A DNA stretch of 36,792 nucleotides from Paenibacillus gorillae (GTDB lineage Bacteria > Bacillota > Bacilli > Paenibacillales > Paenibacillaceae). The translations under genes were made by a program, and so were the position numbers. This document shows, piece after piece, positions 1 to 7,699 of this stretch (positions within the stretch are counted from its first letter, which is position 1; each line of letters begins with the position of its first letter). Where the stretch lies: positions 1 to 36,792 of the forward strand of contig NZ_CBVJ010000079.1 in NCBI RefSeq assembly GCF_000513275.1, written 5' to 3'. Under the pieces are notes generated by a model. That model did not search any database. It saw only the letters and a program-made list of their open reading frames with translations, and was not told where the DNA came from.

Positions 1-1016
1 AGAGCCATTTCCGTAAATTCGGCCAGATCCGGGCTAAATTTATGAAATTGCTCCTTAATGAACTGCGCACCCTCATCATAGCCGATTGTTTTGGCCGAAG
101 AACCAAGCGGTGCGCTAATGTCATGCCAGTCCAGCTTCTCCACGCCAAGCAGCTTCGCTTTCCGCTCCAGATAACGGACAAGTTCAGGCTTGCCCGCCTC
201 GATGGCAGACCACATCGCATCCAGCGTCGCTTCGCTCATCCGGTTGATCTGCAGCGGCTCCTTCAATACAGATTGCCAGCCCCGCTTGTCGTAAAGCTTA
301 AGACGGAAGCCCGCAATGCGGTTGAGCGTGTCGGCGCATAGATCAGCCAGTTCGCTCCATACCCGCTCCCATTCGGCAAAAGCCGCCTGACGAACACTGC
401 GGTCGCCATCGGAAAGGCGATTGAACATTTGCCCCGCCGATAGCGTCTTCTGCTCCCCGTCCGCCCCCGTCGTGTTGAACTTTGCACCGGATACGATCAA
501 GTTGTATAAATCTCCCCAGCCATGGTATCCGTCCACCGCCAAGTCGCCGGCTAGCGCCTCCAGCTCCGGTGCCAGCTTCTCACGCGCCTGTTCGCGCCGC
601 TCGTTCAAATTAAAGGCAACCTGCTTGATTTCATTAGAAGCACTGTTCAGCCAGCCCTCCCACTCGGCGTTATCGATTTGACGAAGTCCGTTATCATAGC
701 GGGTCAAAGCGCCGAGAAACTTAGCCATTGCTGTTTTTACACGGTCATTGAGCCCGCTTGCCGCCTTGTCCTTCATGTCCTGCGCCATTAAGCAGGCAAC
801 GAATGAATCCGACTGCCGCAGTCGCAGCAAAATCGATTGTACGAGCTCCGTCGTTGCAGCAAGCTGTTCCAGCGGCTCGGCGGAAGACGCTTCCAGCCTC
901 TGATCCAATTGAGCGATATCATCCTCAATTCCTTTCAATTCAGCGGCAAAGCCTGGTGAAACAGAGCCTCCTTTATAAAAAATGTCCAAGTCCCATTTGA
1001 GTGGATATTCAGCCAT
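1..1016 (-). CDS. M3-family oligoendopeptidase (PepF-like), N-terminal part
   Basis: This is the first 338 codons of a cytoplasmic zinc oligopeptidase, which cleaves short peptides. I translated it by hand from an ATG at 1016 (MAEYPLKWDLDIFYKGGS...). The protein start, the helical N-terminal domain with WDL and FYKGG signatures, and segments such as GYHGWGDLYNLIVSG and RQAAFAEWERVW fit the PepF/M3 family 3 oligoendopeptidases, which are close to 600 residues. The catalytic HExxH motif is expected beyond the window, so activity cannot be judged here. An AAGGAGAG ribosome binding site sits 7 nt upstream of the ATG. The reading frame is open to the window edge. Family assignment is from remembered sequence character, not a search. 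Confidence 0.85.
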   Translation of the reverse strand, partial: MAEYPLKWDLDIFYKGGSVSPGFAAELKGIEDDIAQLDQRLEASSAEPLEQLAATTELVQSILLRLRQSDSFVACLMAQDMKDKAASGLNDRVKTAMAKFLGALTRYDNGLRQIDNAEWEGWLNSASNEIKQVAFNLNERREQAREKLAPELEALAGDLAVDGYHGWGDLYNLIVSGAKFNTTGADGEQKTLSAGQMFNRLSDGDRSVRQAAFAEWERVWSELADLCADTLNRIAGFRLKLYDKRGWQSVLKEPLQINRMSEATLDAMWSAIEAGKPELVRYLERKAKLLGVEKLDWHDISAPLGSSAKTIGYDEGAQFIKEQFHKFSPDLAEFTEMA

Positions 1017-1195
1017 TTATATCTCTCCTTTCATTGCTCTTAATCCATATGTAACGTTACTTGTTGTCTATTAATTGTTCATTATACGCTATGACAAGCA
1101 CAAAAACACCGCCCTAGCGATCCGCGTTTTATTTGCGCAATCTCTATCAGCGGTGTATAACTTAATTATATCCTGATTGATGGAGGTATTCCACC

Positions 1196-1381
1196 ATGTC
1201 TAAACCATTGCAAATTTCGCCGGACACCGCAATCAAGCTTTCGAAGCAGCTTGGCGTGCCGATTGAGCATTTGATGCATATGCCCCGTCATATTTTGCTG
1301 CAAAAGCTGGCCGAGCTGGCCAAAGCTGAAGCCGGCAATGCTGCCGAACAAACCGATAAAAAGGAAGACTCGTCCTTATGA
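1196..1381 (+). CDS. YycC-like small protein
   Basis: A 61-residue protein beginning MSKPLQISPDTAIKLSKQLG and continuing VPIEHLMHMPRHILLQKLAEL. The PLQIS, LSKQLGVP and LMHMP..ILLQKLAEL pattern resembles the small YycC-like family of Bacillales, whose function is unknown; the match is from memory. The C terminus is charged and probably disordered. A GGAGG site lies upstream of the ATG (TGGAGGTATTCCACC). The stop codon overlaps the ATG of the next gene in an ATGA arrangement, so the two are probably translationally coupled. The 180-nt upstream gap separates it from the divergent peptidase gene and contains a 10-bp palindrome GTAACGTTAC at 1051-1060, but I could not define a clear promoter. Confidence 0.75.
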   Translation: MSKPLQISPDTAIKLSKQLGVPIEHLMHMPRHILLQKLAELAKAEAGNAAEQTDKKEDSSL

Positions 1382-1620
1382 TTCCATTCGAACGCAGCTG
1401 GCCCTATGACATCGTTATGAACGATGTTTACGTGCCCAGTTGCCCGTTTTGCAGTGCAGACAATGTGCTCATCCCGCTTCGAATTAGGGAGATTGCCGAC
1501 ATTCAGCATGGCAAGAAAAAGCTGCTCGTCTTTCCATGCTGTCACAATAAAGCAACGATCGTCGATATGGATAGCGATTATTTGCTGGCAGATCAGGCTT
1601 TGCGGACAATAAAAGGTTAA
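1378..1620 (+). CDS. Hypothetical small cysteine-containing protein
   Basis: An 80-residue protein that I do not recognise. It carries CPFC at residues 22-25 and a CCH cluster at residues 54-56, together a plausible zinc site of the zinc-ribbon type. There is no signal peptide or membrane segment. The start ATG overlaps the stop of the YycC-like gene by 4 nt, so it depends on that gene for transcription and probably for translation. Its TAA stop overlaps the stop of the convergent DUF2225 gene in a shared TTAA. The neighbouring DUF2225 protein also has paired CxxC motifs, which may be coincidence. Confidence 0.7.
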   Translation: MIPFERSWPYDIVMNDVYVPSCPFCSADNVLIPLRIREIADIQHGKKKLLVFPCCHNKATIVDMDSDYLLADQALRTIKG

Positions 1621-2351
1621 ACAGGCTGACTCTTGGAACGATGCTCCTTATTATCAGCCAGGCCGCCTGCGGACAAGCCGCCTTGTTCGGCGGCGGCCAT
1701 TTCTTCGCGAATCTGCTGCCATTGCTCACGGCTTGCCCGGATCATCGCAGCGTCCATAATGCGCTTATCGTTTACGATGCGCGAAAACCACCTGACTGCC
1801 TCGCTTGCATCCCCTATACGTTTATTAAGCTCCCCGATGATATACATCAGCCTAGCATTGTTTAACTGCTCGCCTTCTTCTTCATAGACTTTGATATAAG
1901 ATTGCAGAGCAAACCGCAGAAAACGCTGCTCGTCCTGCGCTTTTCCCTGATACCGGTACAGCCATGCAATATGATGAAGAATTCCCGCTAATACGCGTTC
2001 CTTTTCCCCGACGGACTGTCCGGACAGCAACGCCAGCTTATAGCAGGATAATGCCTGCTCCAGATCCCGCTCCCCGCCAAAGTCCCGTACCGACCAGCGC
2101 ACGCCAACTTGCTCATAGTATTGCTTCTTTTGCCGGTCGCTTAATTGGCTTAACCCGTTCTCCGTTGAAGCAAACCCGCAGCTAGGGCATACTCGAACGA
2201 CATAAAAGTCGGGATTGATCCCATTTTTATAATAACCGCAAAAATCGCTGTCCGTTGTCGTTGCTTTCTTGAAGCTTGGCCTCACCCTTGAGGTCATATA
2301 GCTGCTTTCGCAGCAAATGCATTGCATGTTTGTCTGATAGAGTGGATCCAT
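1617..2351 (-). CDS. DUF2225 family protein
   Basis: A 244-residue protein whose N terminus contains two CxxC pairs (C11/C14 in MQCICCESSY and C55/C58 in VRVCPSCGF), the zinc-ribbon layout of the DUF2225 family of Firmicutes. The rest is helical with TPR-like repeats, for example around ARLMYIIGELNKRIGDASEAVRW, suggesting a scaffold for protein-protein contacts. The function of the family is not established. I chose the ATG at 2351 because TAGGAG lies a suitable distance upstream; an in-frame start 17 codons earlier has no ribosome binding site of its own. It converges on the preceding gene with stop codons sharing TTAA. Array 1 begins about 180 nt upstream of its start. Confidence 0.85.
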   Translation of the reverse strand: MDPLYQTNMQCICCESSYMTSRVRPSFKKATTTDSDFCGYYKNGINPDFYVVRVCPSCGFASTENGLSQLSDRQKKQYYEQVGVRWSVRDFGGERDLEQALSCYKLALLSGQSVGEKERVLAGILHHIAWLYRYQGKAQDEQRFLRFALQSYIKVYEEEGEQLNNARLMYIIGELNKRIGDASEAVRWFSRIVNDKRIMDAAMIRASREQWQQIREEMAAAEQGGLSAGGLADNKEHRSKSQPV

Positions 2352-2534
2352 ATGGTTCACATCTCCTATTCTGTATGTGCATATATACTTATCTATCGAC
2401 AAAAGCAGCGTGATTATGTAGGTATTTTGGAGGATAATAGAAAACGAGTTGAGAGGAAAGGACTATCTAGCGTTCGAAGTTATATTTGAATGAGATGCAT
2501 ACCGTACGACTCAAGCTGCCTTATGGCCGCTTGC

Positions 2535-3422
2535 AGCGAAGCTGATTTTCGCTCGAAGCATAGCTTACGACAGCAAGGTTACGTTACAACGAACCTGATT
2601 TGTTTTTTTACGAAGGTGTCTTCGCTATAATGTGGTTTTCTCGACTCGGTTTCTCTATAGCGAACCTGCTTCGCTATTTAGGCGAATTTTACTTCGCTCG
2701 ACCGCCACACGCAACGGCCTCCCACACTGCAGCGAACCTGATTCGTTATTTAACGAAGCTGTCTTCGCTAAATACACGTTGCCCACATCAGTAACTTTCT
2801 ACAGCGAAGCAAATTTCGCTATTGGTGAACCTAGGTTCGCGGATTGCGTAAATCACTTCGCTGTAGCGAGCAATGCAACCTCAGTCTCCTCCTACAACGA
2901 ATCTAGCTTCGTTATTTTACGAACCGGCTTCGCTATAATGCGGTTCTCGCGACTTGCTCTCCCTACAGCGAACCAGAATCGCTATTTAGCAAAATTCGCT
3001 CGTCCGCCACACCCGACGGCCTCCTACACTGCAGCGAACCTGCTTCGTTATTTTACGAAGCTAACTTCGCTAAATATACGTTGCCCACGGCATGAACTTT
3101 CTACAGCGAAGCAAATTTCGCTATTGGTGAACCTAGGTTCGCGGATTGCGTAAATTACTTCGCTACAGTACGCTACACAGCCTCAGTCTCCTCCTACAAC
3201 GAATCTAGCTTCGTTATTTTACGAACCTGCTTCGCTATAATGCGGTTCTCGCGGCTTGCTCTCCCTACAGCGAACCAGACTCGCTATTTAGCAAAATTCG
3301 CTCGACCGCCACACCCGACGGCCTCCCACACTGCAGCGAACCTGCTTCGCTATCTTTATTGTTATCGTGGTTAGTCACGATACAACGAAGTCAACTTCGC
3401 TTTTTCAAGAACCTGCTTCGCT
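2535..3422. repeat. Palindrome array 1 (AGCGAA...TTCGCT units)
   Basis: An intergenic region of about 890 bp holds roughly 26 short imperfect palindromes, about one per 34 bp. The commonest form is AGCGAA-N5..7-TTCGCT, for example AGCGAACCTGCTTCGCT at 2659-2675 and 3336-3352 and AGCGAAGCAAATTTCGCT at 2803-2820 and 3105-3122. Variants carry AACGAA/TTCGTT or the 12-bp perfect palindrome GAACCTAGGTTC (2827 and 3129). Neighbouring units are often joined by a 4-nt ATTT linker so that two palindromes can form one larger hairpin. No convincing gene lies here. The flanks 2352-2534 and 3423-3442 hold nothing else that I can identify. Function is unknown. Confidence 0.9.
2586..3354. repeat. Tandem duplication of about 302-308 bp within array 1
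   Basis: Array 1 is itself built from a long tandem unit. Copies begin with ACAACGA at 2586, 2894 and 3196 (offsets 308 and 302), and the third copy stops near 3354. Each copy runs through the same series of palindromes and the same linkers, for example GCTCTCCCTACAGCGAACCA and CCGCCACACCCGACGGCCTCC-like stretches. Divergence between copies is mostly point changes inside palindrome loops and linkers. Confidence 0.85.
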
Positions 3423-3442
3423 AGCCCGAATTTGTTCAAATT

Positions 3443-3472
3443 AAAAAAATCCCGCATCGCTGTCGATGCGGG
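3443..3472 (-). terminator. Rho-independent terminator of the small membrane peptide gene
   Basis: Perfect 9-bp stem CCCGCATCG / CGATGCGGG with a 4-nt loop. On the minus strand it is followed by a run of seven T. It lies 25 nt beyond the stop of the minus-strand gene at 3497-3595, and array 1 starts 20 nt further on. Confidence 0.85.
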
Positions 3473-3496
3473 GCGCTATATGTGGAAGTTGCTTGT

Positions 3497-3595
3497 TTAA
3501 CGCTCATAATCCTCTTCGCCAGGTGCGGTAAGAGACTCTCGAATGACATAGACAAACGCGCAGACTAGGATGCCAGCAATTACACTCATGAACAT
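3497..3595 (-). CDS. Small 32-residue membrane peptide
   Basis: I translated this by hand. From ATG at 3595 it reads MFMSVIAGILVCAFVYVIRE, then SLTAPGEEDYER and TAA. The first 18 residues form one hydrophobic membrane helix and the tail is short and acidic, so it is probably a single-pass membrane peptide with its C terminus in the cytoplasm. A strong GGAGGG site is 6 nt before the ATG, and a textbook terminator follows the stop, which together make it a real transcription unit despite its length. Function is unknown. A candidate promoter and a weak Fur-like dyad lie upstream. Confidence 0.7.
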   Translation of the reverse strand: MFMSVIAGILVCAFVYVIRESLTAPGEEDYER

Positions 3596-3626
3596 TCCGA
3601 TCCCTCCATGCCCTTAGGATATTTAT

Positions 3627-3657
3627 ATTGTAGCACGGATTATCCCTGTCCTTGCAA
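3627..3657 (-). promoter_or_regulatory. Possible promoter of the 32-residue peptide gene
   Basis: On the minus strand TTGCAA and TACAAT are separated by 19 bp, a weak sigma-A-like pair 30 nt upstream of the peptide start. The spacing is long, so confidence is low. Confidence 0.35.
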
Positions 3658-3669
3658 GCGTTTTCTTAA

Positions 3670-3688
3670 AATAATGAGAATTATTTTT
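3670..3688. promoter_or_regulatory. AT-rich dyad with weak Fur-box resemblance
   Basis: An inverted repeat AAAATAAT-GAGA-ATTATTTT covers this site. Aligned to the classical 19-bp Fur box it matches 14 of 19 positions. It is upstream of the small peptide gene and about 160 nt upstream of the ylbJ-like gene. AT-rich sequence gives such matches by chance, so this is only a candidate. Confidence 0.25.
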
Positions 3689-3849
3689 CATCTTTCCAAT
3701 CTTTGGTTAGGGATGGATGTCTCCCCTCGCACATATAAGTAATAGACAAGCATTTAAGCGCTGACAACGATGCTGCCAAGGGACGCGCACCTATGCCGTT
3801 CACAGCTTAGCCGTGTAAAACTGAAGCGTTGCTTCAAGGAGGATTGTCT

Positions 3850-4924
3850 ATGCTGCGCACCCTCGCGCATCCGGCTTCATTAGCCGGGTTAGGAGCTTTA
3901 TTGATCATTATGCTCATGGCTTGCTTCCCGTCTCAAACATTGGAATCCTCGCTAAGAGGCGTCATGATATGGTGGCAGGTGCTTTTCCCTGCTTTATTCC
4001 CGTTTCTAGTCATTTCCGAACTGATGCTGGGCTTCGGAATTGTGCATTTCTTCGGCAAGCTGCTTGATCCGCTCATGCGGCCCTTGTTCCGGCTTCCCGG
4101 CATCGGCAGCTTCGTTGTTGCAATGGGCTACGTGTCAGGCTATCCCGTTGGAGCCAAATTAACGGTCCAGCTATGGGAGCAGCGGCTCGTCAACCGAGCC
4201 GAAGGAGAGCGGCTGGTTGCATTCACGACCACTTCAGACCCTGTTTTCCTAATCGGTGCGGTATCGGTAGGCCTTTTTTCACAATGCTGCTCTGGCTCCG
4301 ATTCTTGCTGCCGCCCACTATGCCGGAGCACTCATTATTGGCCTGCTAATGCGTTTCCACGACCGCAAAGCACCGATGAGCAGCGGGCCACAGCGCCTTC
4401 CGTCCAACGGTCACAGTAAACGGAGAGAACCGCGAATCGCGTCCGCCATAAAAGCGATGCATGAAGCCCGGCTGCTCGATGGACGCAGCCTTGGCAAACT
4501 GCTTCAGGATTCCATCCAATCGGCACTGCGGCTCATGATTGTCATCGGCGGTCTAGTTGTCTTCTTCAGTGTCGTTATCGAGATGCTAACCCGAACCGGC
4601 GTTGCGGAGGCGATGGCAGAGCTGCTTCGCGGCTTGTTCCAGTGGTTTGGCCTGCCGCTGCAGCTTGCCGATGCCGTTATATACGGCCTCTTCGAGGTAA
4701 CGCTCGGAGCCAAAGCAGCGGGGAGCGCCGACACTTTATTGATGCATAAAGCAGCCATTGCCGCTTGGGTGCTGTCTTGGGGAGGATTATCGGTTCATGC
4801 ACAGGTTGTCAGCTTGCTTAGCCGGACCGATATGCGTTATGCACCTCTTCTTGTCTCCCGAATGCTTCACGGTTTCATTTCCATCGCCTTAGTCTACTTG
4901 CTGTGGGGCTGGCTCGCCCCATAA
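3850..4924 (+). pseudogene. ylbJ: YlbJ-like sporulation membrane protein gene, frameshifted
   Basis: Two overlapping frames together encode one protein similar to the sporulation integral membrane protein YlbJ, a multi-pass protein of the nucleoside-recognition (Gate) type needed for proper spore formation in Bacillus. Frame 1 starts at the ATG at 3850 behind AAGGAGG and covers MIWWQVLFPALFPFLVISEL and GYVSGYPVGAKLT. It shifts near 4274-4279, where a run of six T occurs; dropping one T restores VGLFHNAALAPILAAAHYAG and joins the second frame, which ends at 4924 with GAKAAGSADTLLMHKAAIAA and WGGLSVHAQVVS. The restored protein would have about 357 residues. Either the gene is broken or there is a single-base insertion error in the given sequence. 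A TTG at 3829 is possible but lacks a good site. Confidence 0.8.
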
Positions 4925-5010
4925 AACAACATTGCGCCCCTCATTGTATTTGCCGACAGATTCCGATATCATCTATGGTATACAGAGTTTTCGGAAGGGG
5001 TTCAATTTAG

Positions 5011-5799
5011 TTGAAATACGCGGTTATTGACCGAGGAGATACATTATCACAATCACTTGCTGAGCAATTTCATCAACTTGCGACGGAGCATGGTTTTCAG
5101 AGAGAAGATGAAAAGCCGGAAATCGTCATCTCAATTGGCGGCGATGGCACATTGCTTCAAGCTTTCCATAATTATGTACACCGGGTAGAAGAGGTCGCCT
5201 TTGTTGGCATTCATACGGGTCACCTTGGGTTTTATGCCGATTGGCAAGCCAATGAACTTAGCAAGCTTGTCCAATTGATGGCTAAGGAAGAGCCTCATCT
5301 GGTTCATTATCCCCTTGTCGAGATTGAAGTGGAGACGCCAAGCGAGAAGCTGCATTATTTTGCGCTAAATGATTTTACAATTAAAGGGGTAGACGCGACG
5401 CTGGTCGTTCAGATGAACGTTAATGATGAGCCATTTGAAATGTTCCGCGGCGACGGCATCGTTATCTCGACGCCTTCCGGCAGTACTGCTTATAACAAAA
5501 GCGTTGGCGGAGCCGTCGTTCACCCTTCGATTGAATCGCTGCAAATCGCAGAGATTGCTTCCATTAACAATCGGGTGTACCGTACGCTTGGCTCTTCTTT
5601 TTTGCTGCCGAAGCATCATCACTGCGATATCATCTCCAAAAAAGAACAAAGGCTGCAGCTCGTCATCGATCACGTCAGCATTCAGCGCAATGATATCCGC
5701 TCTATTCGCTGCACGGTCAGCTCCCATAAAGTAAATTTCGCTCGTTATCGCCCGCTCCCGTTCTGGAACCGCGTACGTGATGCGTTCATCGATATGTAA
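5011..5799 (+). CDS. nadK: NAD kinase
   Basis: A 262-residue NAD kinase, which phosphorylates NAD to NADP in the cytoplasm using ATP or polyphosphate. The sequence shows the family signatures in order: GGDGT at residues 43-47 (catalytic Asp), ALNDFTIK around 118-124 (NAD binding Asn-Asp), and GDGIVISTPSGSTAYNKSVG from about 147. Length agrees with the Bacillus enzymes of 265 or so residues. The start is TTG, preceded by GGAAGGGG about 10 nt upstream; no better ATG is present. It follows the broken ylbJ-like gene by 86 nt and ends at a bidirectional terminator. B. subtilis has two such genes; I cannot assign this to one copy with certainty. Confidence 0.95.
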   Translation: MKYAVIDRGDTLSQSLAEQFHQLATEHGFQREDEKPEIVISIGGDGTLLQAFHNYVHRVEEVAFVGIHTGHLGFYADWQANELSKLVQLMAKEEPHLVHYPLVEIEVETPSEKLHYFALNDFTIKGVDATLVVQMNVNDEPFEMFRGDGIVISTPSGSTAYNKSVGGAVVHPSIESLQIAEIASINNRVYRTLGSSFLLPKHHHCDIISKKEQRLQLVIDHVSIQRNDIRSIRCTVSSHKVNFARYRPLPFWNRVRDAFIDM

Positions 5800-5805
5800 A
5801 ATAAA

Positions 5806-5840
5806 ACAAAAACTCCAGCCGGATGGGCTGGAGTTTTTGT
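5806..5840. terminator. Bidirectional terminator between nadK and yutD
   Basis: A 15-bp perfect stem ACAAAAACTCCAGCC / GGCTGGAGTTTTTGT with the 5-nt loop GGATG. T-runs follow on both strands, so it can stop nadK from the left and the yutD transcript from the right. Confidence 0.9.
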
Positions 5841-5849
5841 ATTTTTGCT

Positions 5850-6105
5850 TTATGTTGTCGAGCGTTCGCTCTCTTTGGGCTGTGGAACCTGAGCCTGCTG
5901 TTGCTGCTGTTGTTTCTCGGAAGCAACAGCAACAGCTTTGCCTGCCGGAGGCTTGATCGGCTTCTTGTTCCGATCGCCGCCATTCGGGCGATAGCCTCGG
6001 CGATGCTCGTTGCGCGGGCCACGTGACTGCTGTTTCTCATGCTGCTGAGGCTGCGCGCCTCCTTGTCCTTCACGCTCTCGCGTGCCCTTGGATACGTGAG
6101 GGGGG
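5850..6105 (-). other. Probable frameshifted C-terminal tail of YutD
   Basis: A second minus-strand frame continues from the yutD coding region to a TAA at 5850, only about 10 nt before the terminator. It encodes a basic, Gln/Arg/Pro-rich sequence (HVSKGTREREGQGG, RGPRNEHRRGYRPNGGDRNK, then a run of Gln). Removing one base from the G6 run at 6100-6105 fuses it to the YutD frame, giving about 229 residues. Low-complexity tails are poorly conserved, so this is suggestive only; the close fit of its stop to the terminator is the main support. Confidence 0.5.
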
Positions 6106-6540
6106 AACTGCAGCAATTGGAGCCGCTGATGAAGCTGCTGCAGCCGCTACGCCAGCAACAATTGCCGAGATAAGCGAATCATCGCCTTCAGGCAATAGTC
6201 CGTCCGCATCTGTGTTCAGCAGCGCTTCCTCCTCCTCATTCGCTTCTTCCTCAGGTGAACGCTTCACGCTGCCCGTCTTCTCCAAGACGAAAAAAGCGCA
6301 GCCGAAATTGCAATATTCATTAATATAATCGGTCATTCCGGAGAATGCGCTATCCTTCGTTGCCTTCATATGGTTATCACGAAAAAAGCCTTTCAGCCGT
6401 AACTGGTTATAGCCCCAATCACCAATTATAAAATCATACCTCTCCAGCACCTCGCTGTACCGGTCCTTGAAAGCATCTGCATTCCAGCCGTTGCGGTTCT
6501 CATGCAGCAGCTCATAGATTTTTCCACCGATCTGAATCAA
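6070..6540 (-). CDS. yutD: YutD-like protein
   Basis: A 156-residue product. The first 90 or so residues (MIQIGGKIYELLHENRNGWN, YSEVLERYDFIIGDWGYNQL, YINEYCNFGCAFFVLEK) match the YutD (DUF1027) family known from Bacillus, function unknown. The remainder is an acidic, alanine-rich tail without recognisable domains. I use the TTG at 6540 because GGGGGAG lies just upstream and the nearby ATG is out of frame. It sits 36 nt downstream of lipA and is probably co-transcribed with it; yutD is near lipA in Bacillus too. The tail ends in this frame at 6070, but the next frame stays open to the terminator, suggesting a frameshift (see 5850-6105). Confidence 0.85.
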   Translation of the reverse strand: MIQIGGKIYELLHENRNGWNADAFKDRYSEVLERYDFIIGDWGYNQLRLKGFFRDNHMKATKDSAFSGMTDYINEYCNFGCAFFVLEKTGSVKRSPEEEANEEEEALLNTDADGLLPEGDDSLISAIVAGVAAAAASSAAPIAAVPPSRIQGHARA

Positions 6541-6576
6541 CGCGTCTCCCCCATCTCTCGGAGCTTAAAATATATC

Positions 6577-7482
6577 TTATACCCCTGTAAGCTCGCGTGA
6601 TTGCGCCTGTTCAGCGGAATCCGTCTGCTCATGGGCATGATAGGAACTGCGGACAAGCGGTCCGGACTCAACATGGCGGAAGCCCCGTTTCAGTCCTTCT
6701 TCTTTCAGCTTGGCGAACTCGTCGGGATGCACATAACGCTCGATCGCCAAGTGGTTAGGCGTCGGCTGCAAATATTGTCCCAGTGTCAGGATGTTGCAAT
6801 CCACAGCGCGCAAGTCGTCCATTGCCTGCAATACTTCCTCGTAAGTCTCGCCTACGCCCAGCATGATGCTGGACTTGGTCGGAATCTTCGGATTCATTTC
6901 CTTCGCCCGTTTCAGCAGTTCTAGCGAGCGCGAGTACTTCGCACGCGCGCGAACGCGATCAGACAGCCGTTCCACCGTCTCGATGTTGTGGTTCAAAATA
7001 TCCGGTTTTGCATCCATAACGATTTTCAACGCATCTGCGTTGCCGAGGAAATCGGGAATAAGTACCTCTACCCGGCAAAATGGCATCCGTTCGCGAATGG
7101 CTTTGATCGACCCGGCAAAAATTTGAGCGCCGCCGTCCGCCAGATCATCACGGGCAACCGATGTAATAACGCAATGGCGCAGCCCCATTTGCTCGGCTGC
7201 TTCTGCTACACGTTCCGGCTCCTGCAGATCAAGCTCTGTGGGCAAACCCGTCTTGACCGCGCAAAACCGGCAAGCACGCGTACAAATATCGCCCAGGATC
7301 ATAAACGTAGCGGTACGGTTGGACCAGCATTCATATATATTGGGGCAACGTGCTTCTTCACAAACGCTGTGCAGCGTCTTAGAGCGCATCATGTCCTTGA
7401 TTTCGGAAAAATTGCCATCCGTCGAAAGTTTTATGCGAAGCCAATCCGGCTTAGGCAGTTTGTCCTTCTGCTTCTGTTTCAT
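6577..7482 (-). CDS. lipA: Lipoyl synthase
   Basis: A 301-residue radical SAM enzyme that inserts two sulfurs into protein-bound octanoyl groups to make the lipoyl cofactor of pyruvate and oxoglutarate dehydrogenases and the glycine cleavage system. The auxiliary cluster cysteines are C41, C46 and C52 ([12 protein letters not shown]) and the radical SAM cluster cysteines are C67, C71 and C74 (CTRACRFC). The C-terminal RSSYHA supplies the conserved serine ligand. Length is normal. ATG at 7482 follows GGGAAAGC, a modest site. A sigma-A-like promoter is 137 nt upstream. The divergent neighbour is the lytH-like peptidase and yutD follows, an order shared with Bacillus. Confidence 0.97.
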   Translation of the reverse strand: MKQKQKDKLPKPDWLRIKLSTDGNFSEIKDMMRSKTLHSVCEEARCPNIYECWSNRTATFMILGDICTRACRFCAVKTGLPTELDLQEPERVAEAAEQMGLRHCVITSVARDDLADGGAQIFAGSIKAIRERMPFCRVEVLIPDFLGNADALKIVMDAKPDILNHNIETVERLSDRVRARAKYSRSLELLKRAKEMNPKIPTKSSIMLGVGETYEEVLQAMDDLRAVDCNILTLGQYLQPTPNHLAIERYVHPDEFAKLKEEGLKRGFRHVESGPLVRSSYHAHEQTDSAEQAQSRELTGV

Positions 7483-7618
7483 TAGCTTTCCCTGCTTTCA
7501 ATATCGATTTCAACCGATGTAGAAACGATTGTCAACGTAACTGTGCCTATAAACACAACTATCCCCCCGCCGCGGCAATTCACAGCGCGCGGTGAAGCTA
7601 GTGCAAAGTTCTCCGTTT

Positions 7619-7646
7619 ATTATAGCACGTTTCGAATAAAAGCCAA
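7619..7646 (-). promoter_or_regulatory. Sigma-A-like promoter for lipA
   Basis: On the minus strand TTGGCT and a perfect TATAAT are separated by 16 bp, 137 nt upstream of the lipA start. The remaining lipA-lytH gap (7483-7690) shows nothing else I can name. Confidence 0.55.
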
Positions 7647-7699
7647 TGATTTGCAAAACATAACGATTATGCGAAAGAGCCAGCGAAAGGGTGGAACGT

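Noticed and set aside
2632..3153. 173-codon open frame inside array 1 with repeated YSE, SLF and FA motifs
   Set aside because: The apparent protein repeats follow from the palindromes read in one frame; there is no good ribosome binding site and no recognisable domain.
3652..3665. CcpA cre-like site AGAAAACGCTTGCA (minus strand)
   Set aside because: Two mismatches to the cre consensus at conserved positions and no carbohydrate gene nearby.
5365..5727. 120-codon frame antisense to nadK
   Set aside because: Lies entirely within conserved nadK and has no supporting signals.
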